Shown: positions 1 through 7,682 of the stretch, one piece after another
How positions within the stretch are numbered: the stretch's first letter is position 1
How the letters are laid out: each line of letters starts with the position of its first letter
Origin: a bacterium
GTDB lineage: Bacteria > Chloroflexota > Dormibacteria > UBA8260 > Bog-877
Direction of reading: 5' to 3'
DNA: 31,209 nt
Assembly: GCA_021802115.1 (NCBI GenBank)
Contig: JAKABA010000030.1
Location: 1-31,209 of the forward strand
Position numbers and translations under genes: made by a program
Notes under the pieces: model-generated
The model's input: the letters and a program-made list of their open reading frames with translations, nothing else
What the model was told of the DNA's origin: nothing
Databases searched by the model: none

Positions 1-1
1 C

Positions 2-598
2 GCCCCGGCGATCGCGTCCGACCTCGAGTCCGGCGTCGCCCAGGCGCTGTTGGCACGGCCGCTCCTGCGTTCGCAGCTGTTGCTGGGCCGATGGGTCGGT
101 CTGGTTACCGCGACCGCCGTCTACGCCGCGGGGTCGACCACGATCGTCTTTTTGCTGGTCGACTGGACCACCGGCTACCTGCCGCGGCAGGTCGGACCGG
201 CGGAGGCCTCCCTGGTGGTCGAGGGGGTCTGCCTGCTCACCCTGGCCCTGGCGCTGAGCACCCGGCTTTCGACCATCACCGCGGCGGTCATATCGGTGAT
301 GGCATTCGGAACCATGTGGCTGGGCGGGGTGGCCGGCGCCTTCGGTGAGGTATTCCGCAACCAGGCGATCTCGGACGTGGGGGTGGTGACCCACTTCCTG
401 CTGCCCACCGACGGCATGTGGCGGGCCGCGGTCTTCGCCATCGAGCCCCTGAGCTCCGAGGCCGCTGCCGCCCACGGGCTGGGGTCGACCTTCCAGGTCA
501 GCTCGGGTCCGACGATGGGATACCTCGCCTACGTGGCAGTGTGGCTCAGCGCTGTGCTGGGCGTGGCGTTGTTCAGCTTCAGCCGGCGTGAGGTCTGA
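2..598 (+). CDS. ABC-2 type transporter permease, C-terminal part (5' end outside window)
   Basis: The open frame runs in from the left edge, so the protein is cut at its N terminus; a TTG at 50 is an internal codon rather than the start. The visible 198 residues begin with a soluble stretch ending in ARPLLRSQLLLGRW, the kind of conserved loop seen in NosY/ABC-2 permeases where an Ala-Arg-Pro-x-x-R segment precedes a membrane helix. About four hydrophobic segments follow, and the protein ends in a charged SRREV tail after the last helix. The family forms the membrane channel of two-component ABC exporters; the ATPase partner would be expected upstream, outside the window. The substrate cannot be told. 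The frame uses an ATA isoleucine codon near 289. The family call is good; the specific role is unknown. Confidence 0.75.
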   Translation, partial: APAIASDLESGVAQALLARPLLRSQLLLGRWVGLVTATAVYAAGSTTIVFLLVDWTTGYLPRQVGPAEASLVVEGVCLLTLALALSTRLSTITAAVISVMAFGTMWLGGVAGAFGEVFRNQAISDVGVVTHFLLPTDGMWRAAVFAIEPLSSEAAAAHGLGSTFQVSSGPTMGYLAYVAVWLSAVLGVALFSFSRREV

Positions 599-660
599 TT
601 GCCGAGAACCTCGAACCGCGCGGTCTCAAGATCTAGAACCGGGGTGCGCGCGGCCCAATC

Positions 661-753
661 TGGCGGGAAGGGAGGGATTCGAACCCTCGGACGAGGTTAA
701 GCCCCGTCACCCGCTTAGCAGGCGGGCGCTTTCGGCCACTCAGCCACCTCCCC
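661..753 (-). tRNA. tRNA-Ser (anticodon GCU)
   Basis: The reverse strand folds as a class II tRNA. The 7-bp acceptor stem pairs GGGGAGG with CCTTCCC with one G-T pair, the discriminator is G, and CCA is encoded at 663-661. The anticodon loop reads CTGCTAA (GCT, serine AGC/AGU codons). A long variable arm follows and the T arm contains the standard TTCGAAT loop. A -10 box TATACT lies just upstream (775-770). Confidence 0.96.
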
Positions 754-769
754 AATATGGGTCGCTCCG

Positions 770-775
770 AGTATA
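770..775 (-). promoter_or_regulatory. -10 box of tRNA-Ser
   Basis: TATACT on the minus strand lies 16 nt before the mature tRNA 5' end, a normal distance for a stable-RNA promoter with a short 5' leader. No good -35 hexamer is visible at 17 nt spacing. Confidence 0.45.
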
Positions 776-902
776 GGCAAACCGAACCGGCCAGTCGGCC
801 CTCACCGGTCGCCGTCCCGACCTCCGCCGCCTACGCCGTCCCTGCGCCCCGGCGGCGCGGTGCTCTTCCAGTTCGCGACCGCCGAACCGGCCGACGATGC
901 AC

Positions 903-1454
903 TCAGCTCAGTCCCAGCTCGGCGGCCAGCGGGGTGAGACCGGCCACCACCAAGGGGACCAGCTCCTCCACCTCAACCCCGAGCTCGCTCGACCCCTGCT
1001 GGATGTCATCGCGACTGACGCTGCGCGCGAACGCCTTGTCCTTCAATTTCTTGCGTACCGACGGGTACTGCACCCGCGCCACCTCGCGGCCCGGCTGCAC
1101 CATGGCGACCGCCATGATGAACCCGGTGAGCTCGTCCAGCGCGAACAGCCACCTGGCCATCGGCAGCTCGCGTGGGACCCCGCTGAAGTTCGCGTGCCCC
1201 TGGATGGCGAGCACGACCTCCTCCGAGTATCCGTGCTGCTCCAGGACCGGGCGGCCCCAGAACGGATGCTCATTCGGGTGAGCCTCGTAGTCGAAATCAT
1301 GCAGCAGGCCGGTGATGCCCCACTCCTCGACATCCCCGCCGACTCTGGCGGCCGCCAGCCGCATCACCGCCTCCACGGCAAGGCCATGGCGGCGAAGGCT
1401 ATCCCCCTTGGTGTGCTCATAGAGCAGGGCAAGCGCGTCACTGCGGTCAGGCAT
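903..1454 (-). CDS. HD-domain hydrolase
   Basis: A 183-residue soluble protein from the HD metal-dependent phosphohydrolase superfamily. His23 in the first helix and the His52-Asp53 pair (GLLHDFDYE) give the H...HD signature, followed by conserved His residues in EAHPNEHPFWG and the later IQGHA segment. Small stand-alone HD proteins of this size are often annotated HDIG-domain hydrolases, and their substrate (nucleotide or phosphate ester) is usually unknown. Starts at 1454, 1460 or 1463 are possible because the codons read ATG ATG GTG ATG; 1454 is the shortest. The gene is transcribed away from the hydrolase at 1519, and the two share a 64-bp start region. It is not followed closely by another gene on its strand; the next is tRNA-Ser. 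Confidence 0.8.
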   Translation of the reverse strand: MPDRSDALALLYEHTKGDSLRRHGLAVEAVMRLAAARVGGDVEEWGITGLLHDFDYEAHPNEHPFWGRPVLEQHGYSEEVVLAIQGHANFSGVPRELPMARWLFALDELTGFIMAVAMVQPGREVARVQYPSVRKKLKDKAFARSVSRDDIQQGSSELGVEVEELVPLVVAGLTPLAAELGLS

Positions 1455-1505
1455 CACCATCATGAAAGCAGTTCGGTGGTCGCGCCGACAAGCCGAGCTT
1501 GCTGG

Positions 1506-1511
1506 TACGGT
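1506..1511 (+). promoter_or_regulatory. -10 box just upstream of the GTG at 1519
   Basis: TACGGT sits 7 nt before the GTG, which would put the transcription start on or next to the start codon. No ribosome binding site is visible between them. This fits a leaderless mRNA, a pattern seen at several other genes here. Confidence 0.35.
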
Positions 1512-1518
1512 TGCGACC

Positions 1519-2784
1519 GTGCCTGCCACAACCTCCGACGAGCTCTCCGCCAAGGTGACCGAGGAGCGGGTGTGGGGCGACCTGATGGCGCTGGCCGAGC
1601 ACGTGGAACCGGGGCTTCCAGGCTGGACCCGGAGGGTCTTCACGGACCCGTACCGGCAGTCTCGGACGCTGGTCGCGACCCTGATGGAGCGGGCAGGGCT
1701 GCGGGTGAGGCGTGACGCGGTGGGCAACCTCATAGGCGAGCTTGCGGGGACCGACCCGGCGCTGCCCGCCCTGGTCATCGGCTCGCACACCGACACCGTC
1801 GCCGGCGGGGGGCGCTTCGATGGCATGGTTGGGGTTGCCGCGGGAGTCGAGGTGGCCCGCTGCCTAGCAGGCTCCTCCCTGCGGCACCCCCTGTGGGTGG
1901 TGGACTTCCTCGGCGAGGAACCGAACGACTTCGGCCTGAGCTGCGTCGGGAGTCGCGCCGTGACTGGGCACCTGACCCAAGAACACCTCGGGTTACGGGA
2001 TGACTCGGGGCGCACCCTCGCCGATGCGCTGGAGGCCGCGGGCTCAGACCCCGCCAACATCGCCTCAGCGCGTTGGCATCAGGGGTCGGTCCACGCATAT
2101 CTAGAGCTCCACATCGAGCAGGGCAGAGGGCTGGAGCAGGCGGGTTCACGGCTGGGGGTGGTGACGGCCATCGTCGGCATCGCCAGGGCGGTAATCGATC
2201 TTGTGGGAGCGGCCGACCACGCCGGCACGACCGCCATGAGCGATCGTCATGACGCCCTGGTGGCGGCTGCCGAGGTCGTGTTGGGAGTGGAGAGCCTCGG
2301 CCGGCGCGGGAAGGAGGAACGCGGGGTCGCGACCACCGGGAGGATCGTGGTTCAGCCGAACGCGGCGAACGTCATCCCCGCCTCGGCCCAGCTCGTAGTG
2401 GAGATGCGGAGCACCAGTGCTAGGTGGTTGCGCGAGCAGGGCGAGACATTGGAACAGGTGGTGGCTCAGGTCGCCAGCGCCAGAGCGGTCGAGGCCGGGG
2501 TGGGCTGGCTCTCCCGCGAGCCCCCAGTCCCGTGCGACCCCCGCTTGCGCGAGCTGCTGCGGGGAGCCGTGGACGATATGGGGGTTACTGCCATGGAGCT
2601 GGAGTCAGGCGCCAGCCACGATGCCGCGCATCTGGCGCGGATCGCACCGATGGGGATGCTTTTCGTCCCCTCCCACGGTGGTCGCAGCCACTGCCCGGAG
2701 GAATGGACCGCGGCGGACCAGGTGGCTGACGGCACTAGGGCGTTGCTCAGGGCAACCTTGGCGGCGGACCGGGAGCAGCTCTAG
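1519..2784 (+). CDS. Zn-dependent hydantoinase/carbamoylase family amidohydrolase (M20 fold)
   Basis: A 421-residue enzyme of the N-carbamoyl-L-amino acid hydrolase / allantoate amidohydrolase / ureidoglycolate hydrolase family. Metal-binding motifs occur in order: GSHTDTV (about residues 88-94), GRFDG (about 98-102), FLGEEPNDFG with the catalytic/bridging Glu pair (about 133-134), and LHIEQGRGLE. ADHAGTTAM in the dimerisation lid and SGASHDAAH and PSHGGRSH at the C terminus follow. Length matches the family (about 400-420). These enzymes release CO2 and ammonia from carbamoyl groups in pyrimidine, purine or hydantoin breakdown; the exact substrate cannot be decided from sequence. A frame extension to an ATG at 1462 exists, but its residues are not family-like and it overlaps the divergent HD gene start, so GTG 1519 is preferred. 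Confidence 0.9.
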   Translation: MPATTSDELSAKVTEERVWGDLMALAEHVEPGLPGWTRRVFTDPYRQSRTLVATLMERAGLRVRRDAVGNLIGELAGTDPALPALVIGSHTDTVAGGGRFDGMVGVAAGVEVARCLAGSSLRHPLWVVDFLGEEPNDFGLSCVGSRAVTGHLTQEHLGLRDDSGRTLADALEAAGSDPANIASARWHQGSVHAYLELHIEQGRGLEQAGSRLGVVTAIVGIARAVIDLVGAADHAGTTAMSDRHDALVAAAEVVLGVESLGRRGKEERGVATTGRIVVQPNAANVIPASAQLVVEMRSTSARWLREQGETLEQVVAQVASARAVEAGVGWLSREPPVPCDPRLRELLRGAVDDMGVTAMELESGASHDAAHLARIAPMGMLFVPSHGGRSHCPEEWTAADQVADGTRALLRATLAADREQL

Positions 2785-3188
2785 TCGTTGGCCTCCACCC
2801 GCAGCAGCAGGTGCGAGCCGGACTCGAGCATCCAGGTCAGGGCTTCGGCGGTGACGGCCCCAGCCAGCGCGAATCGGCTGAGGATCAGCGGCAGGTCGTC
2901 ACCGACTTCCTCCATCCCGATCGACCGGACATGACCGACCACGCTCATCCCCTCCCCAGGGATCATCAACCTGACCCAAGGGTCTTCCCGCCAGCGCTGG
3001 GCCTTGAGGCTGAAGGCCGGGGTGAGCAGGTACACGTAGCCCCGCGGGGAGATCGCGAACCACATCCGCACCGAGCCGGTGTGGCCGCGCCCGCGAGACG
3101 AGACCAGCACCTCCTCACCGCTTGCCAGCCGCTCCAGGAACGCCTTGGGCAGCGGTGAGGAGAGGGGGGTGCGGTCAGGGGATGGCAC
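2781..3188 (-). CDS. Pyridoxamine 5'-phosphate oxidase-like split-barrel protein
   Basis: A 135-residue protein with the pattern of PPOX/FMN-binding split barrels. It has an N-terminal helix and strand (LERLASGEEVLVSSRGR), a strand pair SVRMWFAISPRGYVYLLTP, then the SLKAQRWREDPWVRLMIPG segment that resembles the Lys-x-x-N/D-x-x-x-P-V loop of the family. The cofactor may be FMN, F420 or none; many small members are uncharacterised. The gene overlaps the end of the upstream methyltransferase by 14 bp, so the two are likely co-transcribed and coupled in translation. Its TAG stop and the TAG stop of the convergent hydrolase share the palindrome CTAG at 2781-2784. Confidence 0.75.
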   Translation of the reverse strand: MPSPDRTPLSSPLPKAFLERLASGEEVLVSSRGRGHTGSVRMWFAISPRGYVYLLTPAFSLKAQRWREDPWVRLMIPGEGMSVVGHVRSIGMEEVGDDLPLILSRFALAGAVTAEALTWMLESGSHLLLRVEAND

Positions 3189-3957
3189 GGGTGACCCACA
3201 CCTCGGTGCGGTACGCCAGCGCCAAATGCCCGCCCGATCTCGCCAGCGCGGCTCTGCCCAGGGCCAGAACTTGCTCTGCCACCTGCTGGCGCGTCTCTGC
3301 GTCCAGGATGGCGATGAAGCTTATCGAGGCCACCCGGTCCACCAGCTGCTCCAGCGCCAGCTCCTGGCTGTGCTCGAAGACCCGGCCCAGCGGATCGCCG
3401 AAGAGGTCGCTCGCTGCCAGCGCCGCCGCCCACTTCCGGTCCCTGTAGGTGGGCTCGCCATGGCGGTGAGGCTCGACGACCTCTTCGATCGCCGCCCACA
3501 GCCGAGCGCTGGTGTCCCGGTGGTTCCAGATCAGCCCCAGAGGGCCGCCGGGGACCAGGACTCGATGGATCTCCCGCAGACTCGGCTCGTCACTGAACCA
3601 ATGGAAGGCCTGAGCCGCTGTGGCGGCATCAACCGAGTGGGTCTCCAGGCCGGTGGCGGCGGCGGTGGCGGTGACCACCCGGGCCGAGGGCGCGGACCGT
3701 TGCAGCACGGCCGCCATCTCCGGGACCGGCTCCAGCGCCAACACCGACGCTCCTGTGGGCACCAGCTCCCTGGTCAACTTGCCGGTGCCGGCCCCCAGGT
3801 CCAGCACGGTCCGCCCCGGCCCCAGGTCCAGCTGCCCCACCAGCCAGCTGACGGCCGCCGGCGGATAGCCGGGGCGCCCGCGCTCATAGCTCGCCGCCGC
3901 GCTGGAGAAACCGGCATAGGCGTGGGGATGCACCGACATCCAGGCCATGCTAGTCAT
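3175..3957 (-). CDS. Class I SAM-dependent methyltransferase
   Basis: A 260-residue protein with the Rossmann methyltransferase motifs: VLDLGAGTGKLTREL (motif I, about residues 49-63), ALEPVPEM (motif II acidic residue), then AAQAFHWFSDEPSLREIHRV and LVPGGPLGLIWN (motifs IV-VI). The AFHW segment and the downstream LGLIWN are typical of the small-molecule branch related to Tam/UbiE-like enzymes. Three in-frame ATGs (residues 1, 4 and 7) lie before the VHPHAYAGFSSAAASYERGRPGYP stretch, so the start is uncertain by a few codons. The following PPOX-like gene overlaps its 3' end. The substrate is unknown. Confidence 0.85.
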   Translation of the reverse strand: MTSMAWMSVHPHAYAGFSSAAASYERGRPGYPPAAVSWLVGQLDLGPGRTVLDLGAGTGKLTRELVPTGASVLALEPVPEMAAVLQRSAPSARVVTATAAATGLETHSVDAATAAQAFHWFSDEPSLREIHRVLVPGGPLGLIWNHRDTSARLWAAIEEVVEPHRHGEPTYRDRKWAAALAASDLFGDPLGRVFEHSQELALEQLVDRVASISFIAILDAETRQQVAEQVLALGRAALARSGGHLALAYRTEVWVTRAIP

Positions 3958-4174
3958 CCATGGCCGAGCGGTCTCCTGGCCACAAGCTACCCCCTTCGCG
4001 GGACGATCTCAGGGGCGGATCTCCGGTCGCCGGCTGAACCTGGGTACGACGTCCGTCACCGCGCTGGTGATAGGCACCGGATTCCGTCAGGACCAGTGGG
4101 TAGCCGCAAGCCCCCTTCCTCCCAGCCGGGGCCCACTCGGTTGGCACGCCCGCCTGGCCTCCACGACGACAAGC
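3958..4174. other. Gene-free spacer between methyltransferase start and tRNA-Asp
   Basis: 217 bp without a credible reading frame. I compared it by eye with cobalamin, TPP and SAM riboswitch consensus elements on the minus strand and found no convincing match. It probably contains the promoter and leader of the methyltransferase and the 3' trailer of tRNA-Asp. Confidence 0.4.
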
Positions 4175-4252
4175 TGGCGACCCCGAGCGGATTCGAACCG
4201 CCGATCTCCACCTTGACAGGGTGGCGTGTTGGGCCAGCTACACCACGGGGCC
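4175..4252 (-). tRNA. tRNA-Asp (anticodon GUC)
   Basis: On the reverse strand the acceptor stem GGCCCCG pairs with CGGGGTC (one G-T). The discriminator is G, as expected for aspartate, and CCA is encoded at 4177-4175. The anticodon loop reads CTGTCAA (GTC), and the T loop is TTCGAAT. A consensus -10 box lies upstream at 4313-4308. Confidence 0.96.
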
Positions 4253-4307
4253 TGAATGGAGCCCCCTCTTCCCGAACGGGCTCGACCGCCCCCAAGGGGG
4301 CCTGGCG

Positions 4308-4313
4308 ATTATA
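4308..4313 (-). promoter_or_regulatory. -10 box of tRNA-Asp (TATAAT)
   Basis: A perfect TATAAT on the minus strand, 55 nt before the mature tRNA-Asp 5' end, in an otherwise very GC-rich context. The hexamer 17 nt upstream does not match TTGACA. The distance implies a processed 5' leader. Confidence 0.45.
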
Positions 4314-4358
4314 CGTCCGGGTCCGGGCATTCCCGGCCGCGGCCGATCTGCGTCCCGA

Positions 4359-4364
4359 TAAGAT
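4359..4364 (+). promoter_or_regulatory. Possible -10 box of the etfBA operon
   Basis: TAAGAT lies 37 nt before the TTG start of etfB, which would give a leader of about 30 nt containing the GGAG at 4390. The -35 position has no clear match. Confidence 0.3.
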
Positions 4365-4401
4365 GGACCATTGAAGCAACCGCAAGACGGAGTGGGCGCT
4401 G

Positions 4402-5181
4402 TTGAAGGTAGCGGTCTTTGTGAAGCAGATTCCCGACCCGTCGGGAGCCGGTGCCCTCGACCCGGTCAGCCATCGATTGGTACGGGAGGGGGTGGAGGTG
4501 GTGCTGGACCCCGGAGACGCCTACGGGGTCGAGGCCGGGCTGCAGCTGGCCGAGTCCAGCGCCGGCGAGGTGGTCGCGATCTCGATGGGTGGTGAGCGGG
4601 CCGTGGAGGTCATCCGCAAGGCCATGGCCATGGGGGCTGCCTCCGGAATCCATCTCCTGGATGAGCGGCTGGCCGGAGCCGATGCCCTCACCACGGCTCG
4701 AGTCCTGGCCGCTGCCGTCGCCCACTCGGGAGCCGAGATGGTGGTCGCCTGCACCGAGTCCACGGACGGCTACACGGGCACGGTCCCGGCGGCGGTGGCG
4801 GAGCTGCTGGGTTGGCCCTCGCTCACCTTCGCCAAGCACTTGGAGTTAGCCGACGGGCTGGTCCGGATTCATCGCCAGACGCCGCAGGGACATGATGTGG
4901 TCGAGGCTGCGCTCCCCTGCGTCGTGACCGTGACCGGGGGGATCAACGAGCCTCGCTACCCCACCCTGAAGGGGATCATGGGGGCGAAGGCCAAGCCCCT
5001 GGAGACCCTGGGGCTGGCCGACCTGGGGCTGGATCCCGCGCAGGTCGAGCTCGCACTGGGCCAGCAGGCCGTGATTGCCGTTGAGCGCGCCCCCGAGCGC
5101 CAGGCCGGGCGGATCATCGAGGACGACGGCTCCGCCGCCCAGATCATCGCCGACTATCTCGCCGAGTTGAAGGTCATCTGA
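4402..5181 (+). CDS. etfB: Electron transfer flavoprotein beta subunit
   Basis: A 259-residue protein with the EtfB hallmarks: N-terminal KVAVFVKQIPDPSG, the LDPGDAYGVEAGLQLAE segment, the AMP-binding region around VVACTESTDGYTGTVPAAVAELLG, and the conserved VTGGINEPRYPTLKGIMGAK loop that docks to dehydrogenase partners. Starts at TTG 4402 with a GGAG about 9 nt upstream. It forms a heterodimer with the alpha subunit encoded one nucleotide downstream. The complex takes electrons from acyl-CoA dehydrogenases and related flavoenzymes and passes them to ETF-quinone oxidoreductase at the membrane. Whether this is classical or bifurcating ETF cannot be settled; no dehydrogenase is adjacent. Confidence 0.96.
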   Translation: MKVAVFVKQIPDPSGAGALDPVSHRLVREGVEVVLDPGDAYGVEAGLQLAESSAGEVVAISMGGERAVEVIRKAMAMGAASGIHLLDERLAGADALTTARVLAAAVAHSGAEMVVACTESTDGYTGTVPAAVAELLGWPSLTFAKHLELADGLVRIHRQTPQGHDVVEAALPCVVTVTGGINEPRYPTLKGIMGAKAKPLETLGLADLGLDPAQVELALGQQAVIAVERAPERQAGRIIEDDGSAAQIIADYLAELKVI

Positions 5182-5182
5182 G

Positions 5183-6148
5183 ATGTCCAAGATCTGGGTC
5201 TTCGCGGAGATGGCCGGGGACCAGGTGAGCCCGGTCTCTCTGGAGGTCCTGTCCGGCGCTCGAGCACTGGGGGATGAGCTCGAGGCGGTGGTGCTGGACC
5301 CCCAGGCGCAGCGGGCCAAGACGACGCTCGGAGAGTATGGGGCGAGCACCGTTTACCTGGGGAGTGCCCCCGAGTACGGCAACCATGTGGCGCAACCGCA
5401 CGCGGCTGTCCTCGCGCACCTGGTCTTGGCCCACCGACCGGACCTGCTGCTCTTCGGCGCGACCTACGATGGGCGGGACATCTGCGCCCGGCTCTCGGCT
5501 CGCCTAGGGCTCACCGTGGTCGCCAACGCGCTCGCGGTTAACTCCAGCGACGCCGGATTCACCGTGCTCACCTCCATCTTCGGTGCGACCCAAAACGTCA
5601 CCACCCGAGTCCAGGGTCCGACCCCGTGCGTTCTGGTGCGTCCAAAGTCCTACCCGGCCGAAGCGGTCGCTGGAGGGGAGCCGCGGGTGGTGGAGGTGGC
5701 ACTCCCCGCCGACGCGCCCCGGGGAGCGCGGAGGCTCGAATCGGTAGTGGCTCCAGCTTCGGGACCCAAGCTGGAGGACGCCCGGGTCGTGGTGAGCGGA
5801 GGTCGGGGGCTCCAGGACCCGACCAACTTCCGACTCGTGGAGGAGGTAGCGGAGCTCTTGCACGGAGCGGTCGGAGCCAGCCGGGCTGTCGTGGACGCGG
5901 GCTGGGTTCCGTACTCGCGGCAGGTGGGCCAGACCGGTAAGACGGTGAAGCCGGACGTCTATCTGGCGTGCGGGATCAGCGGGGCGATGCAGCACACCGT
6001 GGGCATGAAGGGCGCGGCTCACATCGTGGCCATCAACAAGGATCGCGACGCGCCCATCTTCAAACTCAGCGACCTCGGGATCGTCGGCGATGCGGTGAAG
6101 GTGCTGCCGGAGTTGAGCGCGGAGCTCAGGGCGCGGGGAGTCGGCTGA
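5183..6148 (+). CDS. etfA: Electron transfer flavoprotein alpha subunit
   Basis: A 321-residue EtfA. The N-terminal domain starts SKIWVFAEMAGDQVSPVSLE, and the C-terminal FAD domain carries the diagnostic run PYSRQVGQTGKTVKPDVYLA followed by CGISGAMQHTVGMKGA and IVAINKDRDAPIF. These residues hold the FAD isoalloxazine and pyrophosphate. Length is normal (about 310-330). The ATG follows the etfB stop after one nucleotide, so the pair forms one operon. It partners with EtfB in electron transfer from beta-oxidation and amino acid dehydrogenases. Confidence 0.97.
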   Translation: MSKIWVFAEMAGDQVSPVSLEVLSGARALGDELEAVVLDPQAQRAKTTLGEYGASTVYLGSAPEYGNHVAQPHAAVLAHLVLAHRPDLLLFGATYDGRDICARLSARLGLTVVANALAVNSSDAGFTVLTSIFGATQNVTTRVQGPTPCVLVRPKSYPAEAVAGGEPRVVEVALPADAPRGARRLESVVAPASGPKLEDARVVVSGGRGLQDPTNFRLVEEVAELLHGAVGASRAVVDAGWVPYSRQVGQTGKTVKPDVYLACGISGAMQHTVGMKGAAHIVAINKDRDAPIFKLSDLGIVGDAVKVLPELSAELRARGVG

Positions 6149-6179
6149 GCGTGTCAGCCCGGATGTCGGGCTGGTCGCC

Positions 6180-7481
6180 TTGAGCGCTCAGCTGGCGTTG
6201 CGCGCCGCCGACGGCGCCACGGTGACGCTCGAGCGGTTCCCCATAGTGTTGGGGCGGACCACGCCCGCAGGCGGGGTGCCGGATGTCGACGTCACCCACC
6301 TCGATCCGCAAGGCCGAGTGGCGGCGCGCCACTGCGAGCTGTATCCCGAAGCCGAGGGCGTCGGTGTCCGCGACCTCGATACGGCCAACGGCACCTGGAT
6401 CGATGGCCGCCGGCTTCCATCTGGGGGCTCGGGAGTTCTTCCGGTGGGGGGTACCCTGCGCGTCGCCTCGGTCGAGCTGACCCTGGTCCCCGCCCCGTCC
6501 CGCCGTCCCGCGCCCCCTGCGGCCATCCCCAGGGACCCGACGGACTGGCGCGACTCCTTCGTCGCCGGGGAGGTGCCTCCACCCCCATCGTCCCGATCCG
6601 GTGAGCTCTCACTCGTCGCCGAGCCGGGCTTGGACTGGGCCCCTGACCTCACCGGGGCACCACCGGTGGCACGAGTTCATCTGGAACAAGGCGCTTCCTC
6701 GGTGCGCATCGTGGCGGGGGCTCCCCTGACAGTCCACCGCCCCGGCTCCACCACCTCCCAGGGGCCGCCTCTGTCGGCGTCCGACGTGGACGAACTCCAG
6801 GTCGCCGCCCGTGCGGTCCTCGGACTCGGAGAGGACGCCAGCTCCGGCTGGGGGTATGTCGGTGACCTGGCCATCGACTTCGCCGCAGCTCCGCCCGCCC
6901 GCCGGGCGACCATGGGGGTCACCTCCGTCCCGCCTCCCACAACCACCGACGGCATTCGCCGAGCGGTGGGCGACTGGGTGGCGGCGGGCGGCGCGGCGCT
7001 GTTCGCCGGGCGAAACCCAGGTCGCGTGCTGCGGGATTTCGCGGAGTCGCTGCGCCGCTGCGGCCTGCGCCCGTGGCTTCTCGCCGACACTGACGAGCCC
7101 GGGTTCCCGGGCGGGTGGGGCGAGCTGTCGCCGGCGGACGAGGCGTCGATGGCGATCGCCATGGCGGCCGACCCGCTGGTGATGGCGGGCGTCGCCGACT
7201 CCGAGCTGGCGACGGTGCTCCGAGCGCTGCCGCGGTTGGCGGGAGGCACCGTCATCGCCGTGGAGGCGGCTTCGCCGGAGGCCGCCCTGGACCGCTGCTG
7301 CCGCCTACTCGGAGCCGAGGGGAGTGGCGAGCCCACTCAACTTGCGCGTCAGCGGGAGGAGGTGGTGCGGCGACTGCCACGGGTGCTGAGCTGGGAGCCC
7401 GGCGGCCAGACCCGCTGGCGTTCCGTGCAGGTCCGGACGGGAGACTCCAGCTGGTCGATCACTGAATTTGAGGGCTCTTAG
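6180..7481 (+). CDS. FHA domain fused to a degenerate CpaF/TadA-like ATPase domain
   Basis: A 433-residue protein. Residues 1-105 form an FHA phosphothreonine-binding domain: LGRTTP (Gly25-Arg26), VAARHCEL (His51) and DLDTANGTWIDG (Asn70-Gly71-Thr72) match the GR, S-x-x-H and NGT motifs, though the usual Ser is Ala48. Residues 106-165 are a Pro-rich linker. Residues 166-433 resemble the type II/IV secretion ATPase CpaF/TadA in order. AGRNPGRV (276-283) sits where the Walker A GxxxxGKT should be, and MAADPLVMAGVADSELATVL with VIAVEAASPEAALDRC (about 328-373) parallels the RPDRIVVGEVRG and THANSPRDAL segments. The P-loop Lys/Thr and Walker B acid are absent, so ATPase activity is not expected. 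A TTG start is used. The ATPase assignment is my reading and needs a profile search. Confidence 0.7.
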   Translation: MSAQLALRAADGATVTLERFPIVLGRTTPAGGVPDVDVTHLDPQGRVAARHCELYPEAEGVGVRDLDTANGTWIDGRRLPSGGSGVLPVGGTLRVASVELTLVPAPSRRPAPPAAIPRDPTDWRDSFVAGEVPPPPSSRSGELSLVAEPGLDWAPDLTGAPPVARVHLEQGASSVRIVAGAPLTVHRPGSTTSQGPPLSASDVDELQVAARAVLGLGEDASSGWGYVGDLAIDFAAAPPARRATMGVTSVPPPTTTDGIRRAVGDWVAAGGAALFAGRNPGRVLRDFAESLRRCGLRPWLLADTDEPGFPGGWGELSPADEASMAIAMAADPLVMAGVADSELATVLRALPRLAGGTVIAVEAASPEAALDRCCRLLGAEGSGEPTQLARQREEVVRRLPRVLSWEPGGQTRWRSVQVRTGDSSWSITEFEGS

Positions 7482-7484
7482 CGC

Positions 7485-7655
7485 TTGGCCGCACCGAAGC
7501 TGCCCGCCCCCACCTCAGGACCCTCGGTGGCCAGCTACATCGCAGTCTGCATTTTGGTCGCGGCGGTGGTGCTCGTGGTCCTCTACGGGTCGGGGGTGGT
7601 ATTGCCCAGTGGTTTACACGCCTTCCGGGACGTGCTGGGGATACGATCGCGGTAA
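7485..7655 (+). CDS. Possible small single-helix membrane protein
   Basis: A 56-residue frame beginning with TTG 3 nt after the FHA gene stop; a GTG at 7527 would give 42 residues. The N-terminal half is Pro/Ala-rich and polar, followed by one strong hydrophobic helix (ASYIAVCILVAAVVLVVLYG) and a short C-terminal segment with basic residues, FRDVLGIRSR. Close spacing suggests co-transcription with the FHA gene. No family is recognised, and short GC-rich frames arise by chance, so this is tentative. Confidence 0.4.
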   Translation: MAAPKLPAPTSGPSVASYIAVCILVAAVVLVVLYGSGVVLPSGLHAFRDVLGIRSR

Positions 7656-7682
7656 GCAGCCGCGAGCGCGCACAATGGCACC

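Noticed and set aside
1455..2060. Long N-terminal extension of the HD gene frame, antisense to the hydrolase gene
   Set aside because: The extra 200 residues are Ser/Arg/Pro-rich and antisense to a well supported enzyme; the HD protein starts at 1454-1463.
3958..4174. Riboswitch upstream of the methyltransferase
   Set aside because: Short stretches resemble TPP or cobalamin boxes, but the order and pairing do not fit.
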